NCBI RefSeq assembly: GCF_000311985.1
Contig: NZ_HE978585.1
Span: 1 to 64,000 of the forward strand
Direction: 5' to 3'
DNA from: Kallipyga massiliensis ph2
Lineage (GTDB): Bacteria > Bacillota > Clostridia > Tissierellales > Peptoniphilaceae
Length of the DNA: 64,000 nucleotides
The notes below the pieces were generated by a model. It did no database searches, had not been told where the DNA came from, and saw nothing but the letters and a program-made list of their open reading frames with translations. The position numbers and the translations under genes are program-made. Positions 32,718-42,442 of this stretch are shown here, piece by piece. How positions within the stretch are numbered: position 1 is the stretch's first letter; the number at the start of each line of letters is the position of its first letter.

Positions 32718-34322
32718 TCAGTTTTGCGGCTTATCTACCTCATCGTCATCATTAGGGCCGACAATGTGATCGATCATCCCACAACCTTTAATCATATCCA
32801 AATAGAGGAGCAATTCTCCCCGGGAAGAAACATTCAATTTTTTGTAGATCCTTAAAATATGGTGCTTGGCCGTACTCTTACTGATAAAAAGGATGTCCGG
32901 CAATTCGTCCACACTATTCCCCTGGATCAGAAGGGTGAGGACATTCATTTCCGCCGGCGTCAGATTTTCGGTGGCCTGGATAAAGTCCCTGAATTTCTTG
33001 GAGAGATAGTCAGGAATCCGGTCATAGTTTTCCGACTTCACATTCTCCCTGAGTTTTCGGATCAATTCGTCGATTTCATAGAAGCCGATGGTCCCCGACT
33101 TCGGGTCGGAATCCTTTATAAATAGATTCTCCTGGTTTTCGATCATAGCCAAGCCTTCGGTGATAGGGGTAATGTATCGTTTGGTGAAGATCAAACCGCC
33201 CCCGATGGAGAAGAAGAGGAATAAAATGACGGTGACAATAATGGTCACCAGATTCTCCCGGAAATCCTGATCATAATCCTCTTTAGGGACCATAACGAGA
33301 AGCTGGGAGGGTTGTCCATTTTTCAACAAGGGAAGCTCCCTCACCAAACCCAAATAATTTCCCCCTTGACCGGAAAACTCCGTCAAACCCGACCCCTTTG
33401 TTTTCATGGTTAAGGGCGTTTTGGGCATATAGTAGTAGCCCTTTTCCGTCCCGCTCCCCAGGGCCATGTTGGCATCAACCTTCTCTCCCTGGATGGAATT
33501 TGGGAAGAACAAATTGGTCACTCTTTCAAACTTGCTGGGTTGGGCCAGCTTTTCTTTGAAGAATAACTGCTCCACCTCAAATCCGCAAATGCCGTAAAAA
33601 CTCCCATCCCTTCCGATAATGGGCAAGGTGATGAGGATGACCTTTTGATCCGTTCCCGGTAGGGTGAAGACCGGGGTCATCCGGTAGGATTCATAGAGGG
33701 GGGCATGGCCTCGGTCCAGTCCAAAAAAATTGGGTTGGCCGGAAACATCGTATTCCAATTTCCACTTTCTATGGGGCATGGAATGGTGTTTCCTGGCCAC
33801 ATCGACATCCCCTCGGTAGGTAATAATGGAGGATTCTCTGATGCTTCTGGAGTCAATCTCCAGGTAGAGACCACTCTTGAAATTTCCCTTCCTGTCCAAC
33901 TTGGAATTGACGGTAGTATTCCATAAGACGAAAGCACCGGAAACATCGGCCGCATACATGGAATTTTTGATATCTTCAAAAATCGCATCCTGGGCCTGGG
34001 CCAGGAGGGCCTGGCGGTCCTTCAGGTCCTGAAATGGAATCCCCTCTTTTTCCAACAAGTCTTCCATCTTCTGACTGGCTGTCTTGGAGAGGTCCATGGC
34101 GGAAATGGCGGCCTTCCCGAAATATCCCTTGATCTCTTTTTTCATCACGGAGCTCTGCAAGTCGAGGTTTTTTTCGTAATTGTATCCGACGTCCTTGAAT
34201 TGTCCGATGAGGGTCATGGCAACAAGAATATAAACCAGGAGCATCCCTGCGAACATGAGTAAGTATTCGAAGAGCTTCCGGTACATGGAATTCTTATTAC
34301 GTTTTTTGATGACTTTAAACAA
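32718..34322 (-). CDS. membrane-bound LuxR-family regulator with extracellular Cache-like sensor
   Basis: 534 residues from TTG 34322, seven bases after AAGGAG; the next ATG (34286) lacks a ribosome-binding site. Order: short basic N-terminus, membrane segment about 17-39, a large extracellular region (about 40-355) with a double-Cache-like pattern, second membrane segment about 357-380, a linker helix (ITEGLAMIENQEN), then a LuxR-type helix-turn-helix at 454-515 (LTPAEMNVLTLLIQGNS, ISKSTAKHHILRIYKKLNV). It thus joins an outside sensor directly to a DNA-binding domain, without a kinase. It follows the solute-binding protein gene by 21 bp and ends at a strong terminator. Ligand unknown. Confidence 0.85.
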   Translation of the reverse strand: MFKVIKKRNKNSMYRKLFEYLLMFAGMLLVYILVAMTLIGQFKDVGYNYEKNLDLQSSVMKKEIKGYFGKAAISAMDLSKTASQKMEDLLEKEGIPFQDLKDRQALLAQAQDAIFEDIKNSMYAADVSGAFVLWNTTVNSKLDRKGNFKSGLYLEIDSRSIRESSIITYRGDVDVARKHHSMPHRKWKLEYDVSGQPNFFGLDRGHAPLYESYRMTPVFTLPGTDQKVILITLPIIGRDGSFYGICGFEVEQLFFKEKLAQPSKFERVTNLFFPNSIQGEKVDANMALGSGTEKGYYYMPKTPLTMKTKGSGLTEFSGQGGNYLGLVRELPLLKNGQPSQLLVMVPKEDYDQDFRENLVTIIVTVILFLFFSIGGGLIFTKRYITPITEGLAMIENQENLFIKDSDPKSGTIGFYEIDELIRKLRENVKSENYDRIPDYLSKKFRDFIQATENLTPAEMNVLTLLIQGNSVDELPDILFISKSTAKHHILRIYKKLNVSSRGELLLYLDMIKGCGMIDHIVGPNDDDEVDKPQN

Positions 34323-34343
34323 AGGACAACTCCTTGTTCTTCT

Positions 34344-35663
34344 TTATTTGCTCAAGCCTTCCCGGCATTCTTCCACCAGGGTCTTGGCCTCTTCTCCTTG
34401 AGTATATCTCTTTTCCCAATCTTTTTGGTGGAGCTTGATAAAATCATAGAAGCTTTGGACCTTGTTGTAATCATAGGTCTCCGGCAAAAAGGCATAGGTC
34501 TCTTTCATTTCTGACATGGCCTGATATTGTCGTTGGTAGCTTTGATTTTTGAAGGAAAAATCGGATATTTTCTGGAAAGCTTCCTTTCGAATGGGCATAT
34601 AGCCTGTTTCGGCCACAAATTTCAGGTTTCTCTCCCCTTCGGTAATCCACTTGGCAAAAATCGCCGCCGCCTTGGCCTTGACCTCTGTTGTTTTATAGGC
34701 ACATAGGCCAGTTCCTGCCAGGGTATCAATCCCTTTTCCGCCAGGGCTTATGGGAAGGGGAAGGACCTGCAAGTCCATGTCTTCCGAGGTGTTGTCCGGA
34801 TAGGTGACGACATCGTTGTAGTAGAGGATGGCCGCGCTGGAGCTGATGCCGGCCATGGTCTCCCCGGTCATCATCTGGGTGTTGGCGTAGAGGTCGGAAA
34901 CGACAATGTGTCCCTTGACCAGGCTGGACAAGAACCGGTCCAGAGTCTCATGGAATTCTTGGTTACCCGGATCATACCAGCCCTCGTTGTTATGGATTTT
35001 CAAGCCGGGATATTTGGATAAGCAGGCCAGTTCTACATCTCTCAAGATATAGTCCAGGGCACAAAAGGGCTTGCCCCCGGACCAGGTATAGAACTTTTCA
35101 GCGGCATCAAAAAATCCATCCCAGGTTTTCAGTTGATCATAGTCCACACCGGTGGCCTTGGAAAAGCGGTCGAACATGCTTCCATTAATATAAAACATAT
35201 GGGTGGACTTGGAAAATGGTAGGATAACTAAACGCTCCTCCCTCATCCCATCGTTCAAAAAATCAGGAACGAAGTCATCCAATTCCTCCGGAGAAAAATA
35301 GTCCTTCCAGTCGACCAGGTTCTCAATGCCCAAATCATCCGCATTTCCGATATGGCAGAAGAAGAGATCAGGCATGGTCTTGGATCCGGAATTATCGGCC
35401 TGGGCATCCAAGAGGGAATTCCCGATTTCCGCGGAATTGGAATAGGCAGTCACATTGATTACGATCCCCTTTTCCTTGCCGACCGTCTCATTGAATTCAT
35501 CCACCAGGTCATCCATGGGGGTGGTTGCCTGTTCCCCATAAACATGCCACATGGTTAAAGATACCGGCTCACGGTTTTTGTCGCCGCAGGCGGTCAGGAG
35601 GAGACAGGAAAGAAAAAGGAAAGACAAGAGAAAAGATAAGCTCTTCCATCGATGGGTTTTCAT
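34344..35663 (-). CDS. extracellular solute-binding lipoprotein (family 1)
   Basis: 439 residues from ATG 35663 after TTGGAGGTGAAAAA; the upstream extension is unlikely. Signal sequence with lipobox LTAC near residue 26. The mature part follows the sugar-type binding-protein pattern: VSLTMWHVYGEQ near the start, PDLFFCHIGNADDLG, a MTGETMAGISSSA segment and the late AAAIFAKWITEGE. Such proteins normally feed ABC importers, but no permease or ATPase gene is nearby; instead the next gene, 21 bp downstream, is a membrane LuxR-type sensor. It may therefore present a ligand to that sensor (inference), or serve a transporter encoded elsewhere. Confidence 0.87.
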   Translation of the reverse strand: MKTHRWKSLSFLLSFLFLSCLLLTACGDKNREPVSLTMWHVYGEQATTPMDDLVDEFNETVGKEKGIVINVTAYSNSAEIGNSLLDAQADNSGSKTMPDLFFCHIGNADDLGIENLVDWKDYFSPEELDDFVPDFLNDGMREERLVILPFSKSTHMFYINGSMFDRFSKATGVDYDQLKTWDGFFDAAEKFYTWSGGKPFCALDYILRDVELACLSKYPGLKIHNNEGWYDPGNQEFHETLDRFLSSLVKGHIVVSDLYANTQMMTGETMAGISSSAAILYYNDVVTYPDNTSEDMDLQVLPLPISPGGKGIDTLAGTGLCAYKTTEVKAKAAAIFAKWITEGERNLKFVAETGYMPIRKEAFQKISDFSFKNQSYQRQYQAMSEMKETYAFLPETYDYNKVQSFYDFIKLHQKDWEKRYTQGEEAKTLVEECREGLSK

Positions 35664-35700
35664 TTTTTCACCTCCAAAAAGATAAAAGAAAGCTCTTATT

Positions 35701-36186
35701 CTAGCGACTTTCGGCCATATCAATCAGGTGGTCCACCACAATCATGAGGGCAACCAATTCTTCTTCAAACACAGGGTCATATACGATGATTGTGAAGGTG
35801 TCACCCCAGGCCAGCCACTCCCGTTCGATATGACCCACCAGGTCCTCCCCATTGAAAATATCAAAGTCTAAGCTGAAGACTTCTCCCACCAGGCGGAGTT
35901 GGTAGTAGTCCGAGATGACAGCAATTCGCTGACGAAAGAGACTGAATTCCTGCTCCACCCGGAAGCCCGTCCCGTCGGAAAAATCCACGGTGTAGCTGGC
36001 CAGGAGGGTGGGCACCACCTTCTCGATAAGAAAGGAGAGGTCGGAGTTGAGTTTTTTCACCTCCACCCGGTGGCCAATGAAGGTGAAGTCCTGGTCCACC
36101 TGGTAGACCGGATTTTTATCCTCATCAAAAATTTGGTAGTCATCGACGATCTTAAAAACTTTTTGCTTAGCATAGAGCTTATACAT
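35701..36186 (-). CDS. LURP-one-related protein (YxjI/DUF567 family)
   Basis: 161 residues from ATG 36186 after AAGGAGAAGGGCC. The pattern MYKLYAKQKVF, then FKIVDDYQIFDEDKN, YQVDQDFTF and LSFLIEKVV fits the LURP-one-related family, a twelve-stranded beta barrel with a central helix similar to the Tubby and scramblase fold. In bacteria the function is unknown; a membrane or lipid-linked role has been suggested for the fold. It lies 11 bp after asnA and 37 bp before the solute-binding protein gene, in one run of minus-strand genes. Confidence 0.8.
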   Translation of the reverse strand: MYKLYAKQKVFKIVDDYQIFDEDKNPVYQVDQDFTFIGHRVEVKKLNSDLSFLIEKVVPTLLASYTVDFSDGTGFRVEQEFSLFRQRIAVISDYYQLRLVGEVFSLDFDIFNGEDLVGHIEREWLAWGDTFTIIVYDPVFEEELVALMIVVDHLIDMAESR

Positions 36187-36197
36187 GGCCCTTCTCC

Positions 36198-37205
36198 TTA
36201 TAACAGGCGGATTCCCGCCGCCTTGCAAGCCCTCCTGGTTTCCTCATCCCAAAGGCTGGCCTGGACCTCGCCGATGTGGGCGGTCCCGATCATATACATG
36301 CAGAGACGGGACTGGCCGATCCCCCCGCCGATGGTCTGGGGGTAGTTGCCGGCGAAGAGGTTTTTGTGATAAGGAAGGCTTCTTCTCTCCTCCGCCCCGG
36401 CCAGACGGAGCTGGCGGTCCAGGCTTTGGGGGTTGACCCGGATCCCCATAGAAGAAACTTCAAAGGCATCGTCCAAGATCTCATTGTAAAAAAGAATATC
36501 GCCGTTGAGGTCCCAGTCATCATAGTCGGGGGCCCGGCCGTCATGGGGTTTGCCCGAACGAAGGGGACCGCCAATCCCTTGGATAAAGACCGTCTTTTTC
36601 TCCCGGCAGATAGCCCGCTCCCTTTCCTTAGCGGTCAGGTCGGGGTAGAGGTCCTCCAATTCCTGGCCGGTGATGAAGGTAACCTGGCGGACAATCTCCG
36701 TGTCCAGAGAGGGAAAGCGGGACTTGAGAAGGTGGTTGACATTGCAAATGGAATCCACAATCCTTTGGACCGTCTCCCGGAGGAAGTCGGTGTTCCGGTC
36801 CTCCTCCCGGATGACCTCCTCCCAATCCCACTGGTCAACATAGATGGAGTGGATGTTGTCCAGGTCCTCATCCCGCCGGATGGCGTTCATGTCGGTGAGG
36901 AGGCCCTCATAAGTGGAGAATCCGTAGCGACCCAAGGCTTCCCGCTTCCACTTGGCCAGGGAGTGGACCACCTCCCCTTCCTTATCCAGGGCGGGGATGT
37001 CGAAGGCAACAGGACGTTCCTTGCCCGAAAGGTTGTCGTTAAGGCCGCTGTCCTGGGCGACGAAGAGAGGGGCCGAAACCCGCTGGAGGTTCATGGTGGT
37101 GGAGAATTCGGATTGAAAGGTCTGCTTGATATAGTCAATGGCCCGCTGGATCTCATAAGCATCTAGCTTGGGCCGGTAGTTTTGGGGAATGAAAATCGGG
37201 GACAT
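36198..37205 (-). CDS. asnA: aspartate-ammonia ligase
   Basis: 335 residues from ATG 37205; the ribosome-binding site is weak (AGCAGG). AsnA makes asparagine from aspartate, ammonia and ATP in the cytoplasm. Family landmarks: VSAPLFVAQDSGLNDNLSG near the start, VAFDIP, the long SIYVDQWDWE segment, GIGGPLRSGKPHDGRAPDYDDW given here as its core GRAPDYDDW, and GGGIGQSR near the C-terminus, as in class II aminoacyl-tRNA-synthetase-like folds. Length is normal. It follows the MFS gene by 46 bp. No T-box leader was seen. Confidence 0.94.
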   Translation of the reverse strand: MSPIFIPQNYRPKLDAYEIQRAIDYIKQTFQSEFSTTMNLQRVSAPLFVAQDSGLNDNLSGKERPVAFDIPALDKEGEVVHSLAKWKREALGRYGFSTYEGLLTDMNAIRRDEDLDNIHSIYVDQWDWEEVIREEDRNTDFLRETVQRIVDSICNVNHLLKSRFPSLDTEIVRQVTFITGQELEDLYPDLTAKERERAICREKKTVFIQGIGGPLRSGKPHDGRAPDYDDWDLNGDILFYNEILDDAFEVSSMGIRVNPQSLDRQLRLAGAEERRSLPYHKNLFAGNYPQTIGGGIGQSRLCMYMIGTAHIGEVQASLWDEETRRACKAAGIRLL

Positions 37206-37251
37206 GAGTGCCTGCTTTCTGTGGAGAAAAAGGAAGGGTGAAAAAAAGGAC

Positions 37252-38520
37252 TTAAACGATGACCTCCCGGCCAACCTTGTCCGCCTTGGCAAAGAAGTAG
37301 AAGCCGAAGATGAAGAGGATGACCAGGGCCAGGATGCCCAGGTTCTGCCGGCCTGTGGCCTGGGAAATGGCCGAAACCATCAGAGTTCCGGTGATCGAGG
37401 CTCCTTTTCCGAAAATATCATAGATGCCGAAGTATTCGCCGGACTTCTCTTTGGGGATGGACTGGGCGAAATAAGATCGGGACAGGGCCTGGACCCCGCC
37501 CTGGAACATGCCCACGCAAACGGCCAGGAACCAAAATTCCCAGACCTTGTCCAGCTGGACGGCGAAGAGGGTGATGAGGGCATAGGCCACAATGCAGACC
37601 TTGATCAAGAGGCCGTTGTCATACTTGTTGGAGAGCTTGCCGAAGAGGAGGGCAAAGGGGAAGGCCACAAACTGGGTCAAAAGGAGGGCCAAGAGGAGCT
37701 GGGTGGAATCCAAGCCCAGGGAACCCCCGTAGGCCACAGCCATGTCGATGATGGTGTAGACGCCATCGATATAGAAGAAAAAGGCGATCAGGAAAAGGAA
37801 GGCTTTTTTGAAGTGGCGGAGGTCCAGGATAGTTTTTCCCAGGCCCCGGAAGACCTGGCCCAGGGACCCTATGGTCTCGGAAGCGTAGTATTTCTGTTCA
37901 AAATTCTTGTAGAGGGGGATGGTGAAGGCCAGCCACCAAATGGCGTTGATGATGATGGCCCCGCCCATGCGGAACTGCATGGACAAACCGATCTTTTCCC
38001 CCATGAGGATGAGGATTAGAGAGAGGATGAAGGGGACGGTGGAGCCGATGTAGCCCAGGGCATAGCCGTAGGAGGAGACTCGGCTCATCCGTTCCGGCTC
38101 GGTGATGTCCGTCAGCATGGCATCATAGAGGACCAGGCTGGCCTGGTAGCCCACCCGGGCAATGATAAAAAAGGCCAGGAACTGGAACCAGGAAAGGGGG
38201 AGCATGAGGGCCATCATGGTCAGGACTCCAACTGCCACGGTCATGGCGAAAAGCTTCTTTTTCTTCCCCCGGACATCGGCCATGGCCCCGAAAATCGGGC
38301 CCAGGATGGCGACAATGAGGGTGGTGATGGCGGTGGCGTAGCCCCAGTAGGCCAGGGCCATGTGGGGAGCCAGTCCCCCGCCCTCGGCCAGGGAATTAAA
38401 GTAAATGGGGAAGATGGTGGAGACCAGGAGGGTGAAGGCGGAATTTCCGATGTCGTAACCGATCCAGGCCTTCTCCAACTTGGTCAGTGGATACTTGGAT
38501 TTCCTTGCTTTATCTGTCAT
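37252..38520 (-). CDS. MFS transporter, UMF1/Atg22-like family
   Basis: 422 residues after AAGGGGGACCAAA. About twelve membrane segments. The start KLEKAWIGYDIGNSAF is the hallmark of the UMF1 (Atg22-like) branch, and the loop 2-3 motif GAMADVRGKKKKLF is the MFS A-motif; VQALSRSYFAQSIPKEKSGEYFG between the middle and late helices is also typical (core SRSYFAQSIPKEKSGE). Fungal Atg22 exports amino acids from the vacuole; bacterial substrates are undefined. Being followed by asnA, an amino-acid-related role is possible (inference). A candidate -10 lies at 38601-38606. Confidence 0.88.
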   Translation of the reverse strand: MTDKARKSKYPLTKLEKAWIGYDIGNSAFTLLVSTIFPIYFNSLAEGGGLAPHMALAYWGYATAITTLIVAILGPIFGAMADVRGKKKKLFAMTVAVGVLTMMALMLPLSWFQFLAFFIIARVGYQASLVLYDAMLTDITEPERMSRVSSYGYALGYIGSTVPFILSLILILMGEKIGLSMQFRMGGAIIINAIWWLAFTIPLYKNFEQKYYASETIGSLGQVFRGLGKTILDLRHFKKAFLFLIAFFFYIDGVYTIIDMAVAYGGSLGLDSTQLLLALLLTQFVAFPFALLFGKLSNKYDNGLLIKVCIVAYALITLFAVQLDKVWEFWFLAVCVGMFQGGVQALSRSYFAQSIPKEKSGEYFGIYDIFGKGASITGTLMVSAISQATGRQNLGILALVILFIFGFYFFAKADKVGREVIV

Positions 38521-38600
38521 TTTGGTCCCCCTTGGGATATGTGTTTTTTATACTGTCGGCAGGCATCCTCCTTGCCCGCCTTAGTGAATGATCTAAAAAA

Positions 38601-38606
38601 ATTATA
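38601..38606 (-). promoter_or_regulatory. -10 element for the MFS-asnA genes
   Basis: A perfect TATAAT on the minus strand, 80 bp upstream of the MFS start. No acceptable -35. Confidence 0.4.
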
Positions 38607-38661
38607 ACCCAAAGCGAGGGACTTTACCTCCCCCCAAGCGGATTCACCCTCTTCATGGGAT

Positions 38662-38699
38662 AAAAAAAGTCGCCCGACTCCGGAGAGTCGGACAACTTT
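38662..38699 (-). terminator. terminator after clpB
   Basis: CCGACTC / GAGTCGG stem extended by AAAGTTG..CGACTTT pairing with mismatches, then a run of seven T on the minus strand. Confidence 0.87.
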
Positions 38700-38712
38700 G
38701 GTTGCGATTTGC

Positions 38713-41295
38713 TTATTCTTGGGCTCGGAAGGCCAGCTGGCCATCTTCCACAGTCATGGTCACTTCCTGGTCAGGAAGGATGGTCCCCTCCAGGAGCTTC
38801 CGTCCCAGGGAGGTCTCCACATGCTTCTGGAGATAGCGCTTGACCGGACGGGCGCCGAATTGGGGGGAGTAGGCTTCTTTTAGGATGAGGTCCTTGGCCT
38901 TGTCGTCGGCATGGAGGCCGATTCCCAGGTCGGCCAGGCGGTCATCGATCTTTTCGATCTCCAGGTCGATGATGGCTTCCACCTCTTTCTTACCCAGGGC
39001 CCGGAAGAGGATGATGTCATCGATCCGGTTGAGGAGCTCGGGCCGGAAGACCCGGCGGAGGTCTTCATTCACTCTTTCCTTGGCCTCCGAGCTGATCTCC
39101 CCGTCCTCCCCCATGCCCTCCAGGATATATTCCGAGCCGATGTTGGAGGTCATGATAATGACGGTGTTTTTGAAATCCACCGTCCGCCCCTGGTTGTCGG
39201 TCAAACGGCCGTCATCCAGGACCTGGAGGAGGATGTTGAAGACATCAGGGTGGGCCTTTTCAATTTCATCAAAGAGGACCACGCTGTAGGGGTGGCGGCG
39301 GACCGCCTCCGTCAGCTGGCCCCCTTCCTCATAGCCCACATAGCCCGGGGCCGACCCGATCAGGCGGGAGACCGAATACTTTTCCATGTACTCGGACATA
39401 TCGATCCGGACCATATTTCTTTCATCGTCGAACATGGATTGGGTGAGGGCCTTGGCCAATTCCGTCTTCCCCACCCCCGTGGGGCCCAGAAAGATGAAAG
39501 ACCCGATGGGCCGGCTGGCATCTTTTAAGCCGGAAGAGGACCGAATGATGGCATCCGAAACCGCCTGAACTGCGGTGTCCTGGCCGACCACCCTTTCCTT
39601 GAGTCGGAGGGGGAGGTCCAGGATCTTGTCCTTTTCGCTTTGGGTCAGCTTGGCGACCGGGATCCCGGTCCATTTGGAGACCACTTCAGCGACTTCCTCT
39701 TCCCCCACTTCTTCCTTGACGGCGGATTCATCCTCATCCAACTTCTTGTTGGCCCGGTCCAATTGGACCTTAAGGTCGTTGAGCTTGCCGTAGCGGAGGG
39801 CGGAGGCTTTTTCGTAGTCGTAGTTTCTCTCCGCCTCTTCAATCTCATGGTTGACCCGGTCCATTTCTTCCTTGAGGTCGGTGGTCTCCTCCAGGGCCTT
39901 CTTGGAGTTTTCCCAGGCAATATAGCCGGCATTGTATTCCTCTTTGACCTGGGCCATCTCCTCTTCCAGCTCCTCCAAACGGCGTTTGGAGGCTTCGTCA
40001 CTTTCCTTGGTCAGAGCCACCTTTTCAATCTCCAGCTGGAGGATCCGCCGCCTCTGGTCATCCAGTTCCTGGGGCATGGAGTCCAGGTCGGTCCGGACCA
40101 TGGCCGCCGCCTCATCCATGAGGTCAATGGCCTTATCCGGGAGGAAGCGGTCGGTGATATAGCGGTCGGAGAGGGTGGCCGCCGCAATGACCGCCCCATC
40201 GGAAATGCGGAGGCCGTGGTGGAGTTCGTACTTGGGCTTGATCCCCCGAAGGATGGACACGGTGTCCTCCAAGGAGGGCTCATCCACCATGACCTTCTGG
40301 AAACGGCGCTCCAGGGCCCCATCTTTTTCAATATACTCCCGGTATTCGTTCAGGGTGGTCGCCCCGATCACATGGATCTTCCCCCGGGAGAGGGCGGGTT
40401 TCATGAGGTTGGAGGCATCCATGGCCCCGTCTGTCCGTCCGGCTCCGACAATGAGGTGGAGCTCATCGACGAACATGATAATTTGACCCTGGCTCTCCTC
40501 CACTTCCTTGAGGACGGCCTTAAGCCTTTCCTCGAATTGGCCCCGGTATTTGGCTCCGGCCAATAGGAGGCCCAGGTCCAACTCGTAGATCATAGTTTCC
40601 TTCAAGGAAGAGGGAACGTCGCCGTTGACGATTCGCTGGGCCAGGCCCTCGACCACGGCCGTCTTCCCCACCCCGGGCTCACCGATGAGGACGGGGTTGT
40701 TCTTGGTCCGCCGGGTGAGAATCCGGATAACATTGCGGATCTCCTCATCCCGGCCGATAATGGGGTCTCCCTTGCCCTCTCGGGCTTGGGCCGTCAGGTC
40801 CCGGCCGTATTTTTCCAAGACATCCTCGGTCTCTTCGGGATTGTCCGAGGTCACCTTCCGGGACCCCCGGATGGAAAGGAGTTTCTCTTTAAAAGTCTTC
40901 TTGTCCACCCCATATTGGTCGAAAATCCGACGAGAGGGGATGTTTTTCTCATCCAGGAGGGCCAAAAAGAGGTGGTCCACAGAGATGTAATCATCCCCCA
41001 TCTCCTTGGCCTCATCCTCCGCTTTAAGGAGGACCCGCTGGAAGATGGCATTAGGGTAGACCTGGCTCTGGCCTTCCTGGACGGGGAGGTTATCTACCGC
41101 CCGGCTAAGGTCCGTTTGGTAGAGTCTGATGTCGATGTTCATGGCCTTGAGGACCCGGGCTACCAGCCCATCGCTATCCATGGTCAAGGCCAAATGCAAA
41201 TGGAGGTCCGTGACCTCCGGGTTGCCATTTTTTACCGCCGCTTTTTGGGCATCTTGGATGGCTTCCAAGGATTTTTGTGTGAATTTTTCCTGCAT
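38713..41295 (-). CDS. clpB: ATP-dependent chaperone ClpB
   Basis: 860 residues, normal size. Order: Clp-N repeats (about 1-145), first AAA+ domain with [10 protein letters not shown] and MFVDELH, a coiled-coil middle domain (about 400-525) marking it as a disaggregase rather than ClpA/C, second AAA+ domain with [10 protein letters not shown] and [14 protein letters not shown], and a C-terminal small domain with [14 protein letters not shown]. ClpB rescues aggregated proteins with the DnaK system. It starts 9 bp after the dnaJ-like gene and lies under the CtsR-type operator upstream of that gene. Confidence 0.97.
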   Translation of the reverse strand: MQEKFTQKSLEAIQDAQKAAVKNGNPEVTDLHLHLALTMDSDGLVARVLKAMNIDIRLYQTDLSRAVDNLPVQEGQSQVYPNAIFQRVLLKAEDEAKEMGDDYISVDHLFLALLDEKNIPSRRIFDQYGVDKKTFKEKLLSIRGSRKVTSDNPEETEDVLEKYGRDLTAQAREGKGDPIIGRDEEIRNVIRILTRRTKNNPVLIGEPGVGKTAVVEGLAQRIVNGDVPSSLKETMIYELDLGLLLAGAKYRGQFEERLKAVLKEVEESQGQIIMFVDELHLIVGAGRTDGAMDASNLMKPALSRGKIHVIGATTLNEYREYIEKDGALERRFQKVMVDEPSLEDTVSILRGIKPKYELHHGLRISDGAVIAAATLSDRYITDRFLPDKAIDLMDEAAAMVRTDLDSMPQELDDQRRRILQLEIEKVALTKESDEASKRRLEELEEEMAQVKEEYNAGYIAWENSKKALEETTDLKEEMDRVNHEIEEAERNYDYEKASALRYGKLNDLKVQLDRANKKLDEDESAVKEEVGEEEVAEVVSKWTGIPVAKLTQSEKDKILDLPLRLKERVVGQDTAVQAVSDAIIRSSSGLKDASRPIGSFIFLGPTGVGKTELAKALTQSMFDDERNMVRIDMSEYMEKYSVSRLIGSAPGYVGYEEGGQLTEAVRRHPYSVVLFDEIEKAHPDVFNILLQVLDDGRLTDNQGRTVDFKNTVIIMTSNIGSEYILEGMGEDGEISSEAKERVNEDLRRVFRPELLNRIDDIILFRALGKKEVEAIIDLEIEKIDDRLADLGIGLHADDKAKDLILKEAYSPQFGARPVKRYLQKHVETSLGRKLLEGTILPDQEVTMTVEDGQLAFRAQE

Positions 41296-41304
41296 AGTGT
41301 CCTC

Positions 41305-42264
41305 CTAGACGCCCTTCATGGCGTCTTTGTATTGCTTTTCCATCTCCGGGGATAGGCGGTCCGGGTTTTTGATCATGATGCGGAGGTAGAGGTCGCCTTT
41401 GTTCTTCTTCCGGTCCTGGTAGCCCTTGCCGGGAATTCGGATCTTCTGTCCCGACCGGGACTTGGCCGGCAGCTTGACCTTGAGCTTGCCATGGAGGGTG
41501 TCGATGGTCTTTTTCCCTCCGAAGTAGGCCTCCCAGGGGAGAACCTCCAGGTCCATGGTGATATCCAAGCCCTCTAATTCGTAGGGGGTTTGGATGTGAA
41601 CCTTCAAAAGGAGGTCCCCATCCAAGCCCTGTTTTTCTCCATTCACCTTGATCTTTTGTCCTTCCTTGATTCCGGCCGGCCACTTAACCAAGATATCCTT
41701 GTGGACGCCTTGGATGGTAAAAGCCAAAGTCCGGCTTCCCCCTCCAAAGGCCTCTTCCAGAGATAGGGGTAAATCGCTCTGATAGGCGGGCGACTGCCTC
41801 TTTGCCTTGGTCCGACCTCCTTGGTGAAAGAGGTCGCCCAGGTTGCCAAAGGGAGAGGATCCTCTACCACCCGACCCGGAAAAACTTCCCGTTCCGGCCC
41901 CTTGGCCTCCTCCGAAAATCAGGTCGAAGAAATCCGAAAAACCGCCGGCCCCTCCGGAGGTTGAATAGGTGTAGGTCCCTCCGCCATTCCGGAAGCCGGA
42001 GAATCCAAAATCACTGGGATCAAAATTCTGCCCGGCCTGGAAATTGTAGTTGGAACCGAAGGTATCGTATTTCTGTCTCTTTTCTTTATCGCCCAGAACT
42101 TCATAGGCTTCGTTGACTTCTTTAAATTTCTCATCGTTCGAGCGGTCGTCGGGGTGCAAGTCGGGATGGTATTTCTTGGCCAGTTTTCGATAGGCCTTTT
42201 TGATGGCCTCCTGACTGGCCGACCGGTCGACCCCGAGCGTCTCGTAGTAGTCTTTATATTTCAC
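41305..42264 (-). CDS. DnaJ-class co-chaperone lacking a zinc finger (CbpA-like)
   Basis: 319 residues from GTG 42264, five bases after AAGGAGGA; an ATG at 42285 gives a longer frame but lies inside the CtsR box. The J domain (about 1-65) contains the essential HPD in [11 protein letters not shown] Gly/Phe-rich linker follows (about 75-140) and then two C-terminal substrate-binding domains ([19 protein letters not shown]). The CxxCxGxG zinc repeats of classical DnaJ are absent, so it is class B. Cotranscribed with clpB; the class-A dnaJ is not in this window. Confidence 0.92.
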   Translation of the reverse strand: MKYKDYYETLGVDRSASQEAIKKAYRKLAKKYHPDLHPDDRSNDEKFKEVNEAYEVLGDKEKRQKYDTFGSNYNFQAGQNFDPSDFGFSGFRNGGGTYTYSTSGGAGGFSDFFDLIFGGGQGAGTGSFSGSGGRGSSPFGNLGDLFHQGGRTKAKRQSPAYQSDLPLSLEEAFGGGSRTLAFTIQGVHKDILVKWPAGIKEGQKIKVNGEKQGLDGDLLLKVHIQTPYELEGLDITMDLEVLPWEAYFGGKKTIDTLHGKLKVKLPAKSRSGQKIRIPGKGYQDRKKNKGDLYLRIMIKNPDRLSPEMEKQYKDAMKGV

Positions 42265-42276
42265 TTGCTCCTCCTT

Positions 42277-42293
42277 TTTGACCATCTTTGACT
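42277..42293 (-). promoter_or_regulatory. CtsR-type heat-shock operator
   Basis: AGTCAAA-GAT-GGTCAAA matches the CtsR heptad repeat (R-GTCAAA, 3-base spacer, R-GTCAAA) exactly. It covers roughly +1 to +17 of the predicted transcript, ideal for repression. Confidence 0.85.
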
Positions 42294-42299
42294 ATTACT

Positions 42300-42328
42300 A
42301 GTATACGCTTTTCAGCCGGAGATTTCAA
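42300..42328 (-). promoter_or_regulatory. promoter of the dnaJ-clpB operon
   Basis: TTGAAA (42328-42323) and TATACT (42305-42300) with a 17 bp spacer, directly upstream of the CtsR box. Confidence 0.8.
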
Positions 42329-42378
42329 GGGTTTAGGCGAAGTTTTAGCACTCTTCCACTTCGATTGATAATTCTGTA

Positions 42379-42424
42379 TAAAAAAAGACCGGGTCCCCTT
42401 GACTAAGTCAGGGAAACCCGGCTC
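42379..42424 (-). terminator. terminator after the GDPD-like gene
   Basis: GAgCCGGGTT...ACCCGGTC stem extended by CCCTGACT/AGTCAaGGG, followed by seven T on the minus strand. Confidence 0.87.
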
Positions 42425-42442
42425 TGTTTTCACTACTTGTCT

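Noticed and set aside
37206-37251. T-box leader for asnA
   Set aside because: The gap is 46 bp, far too short for a T-box element.
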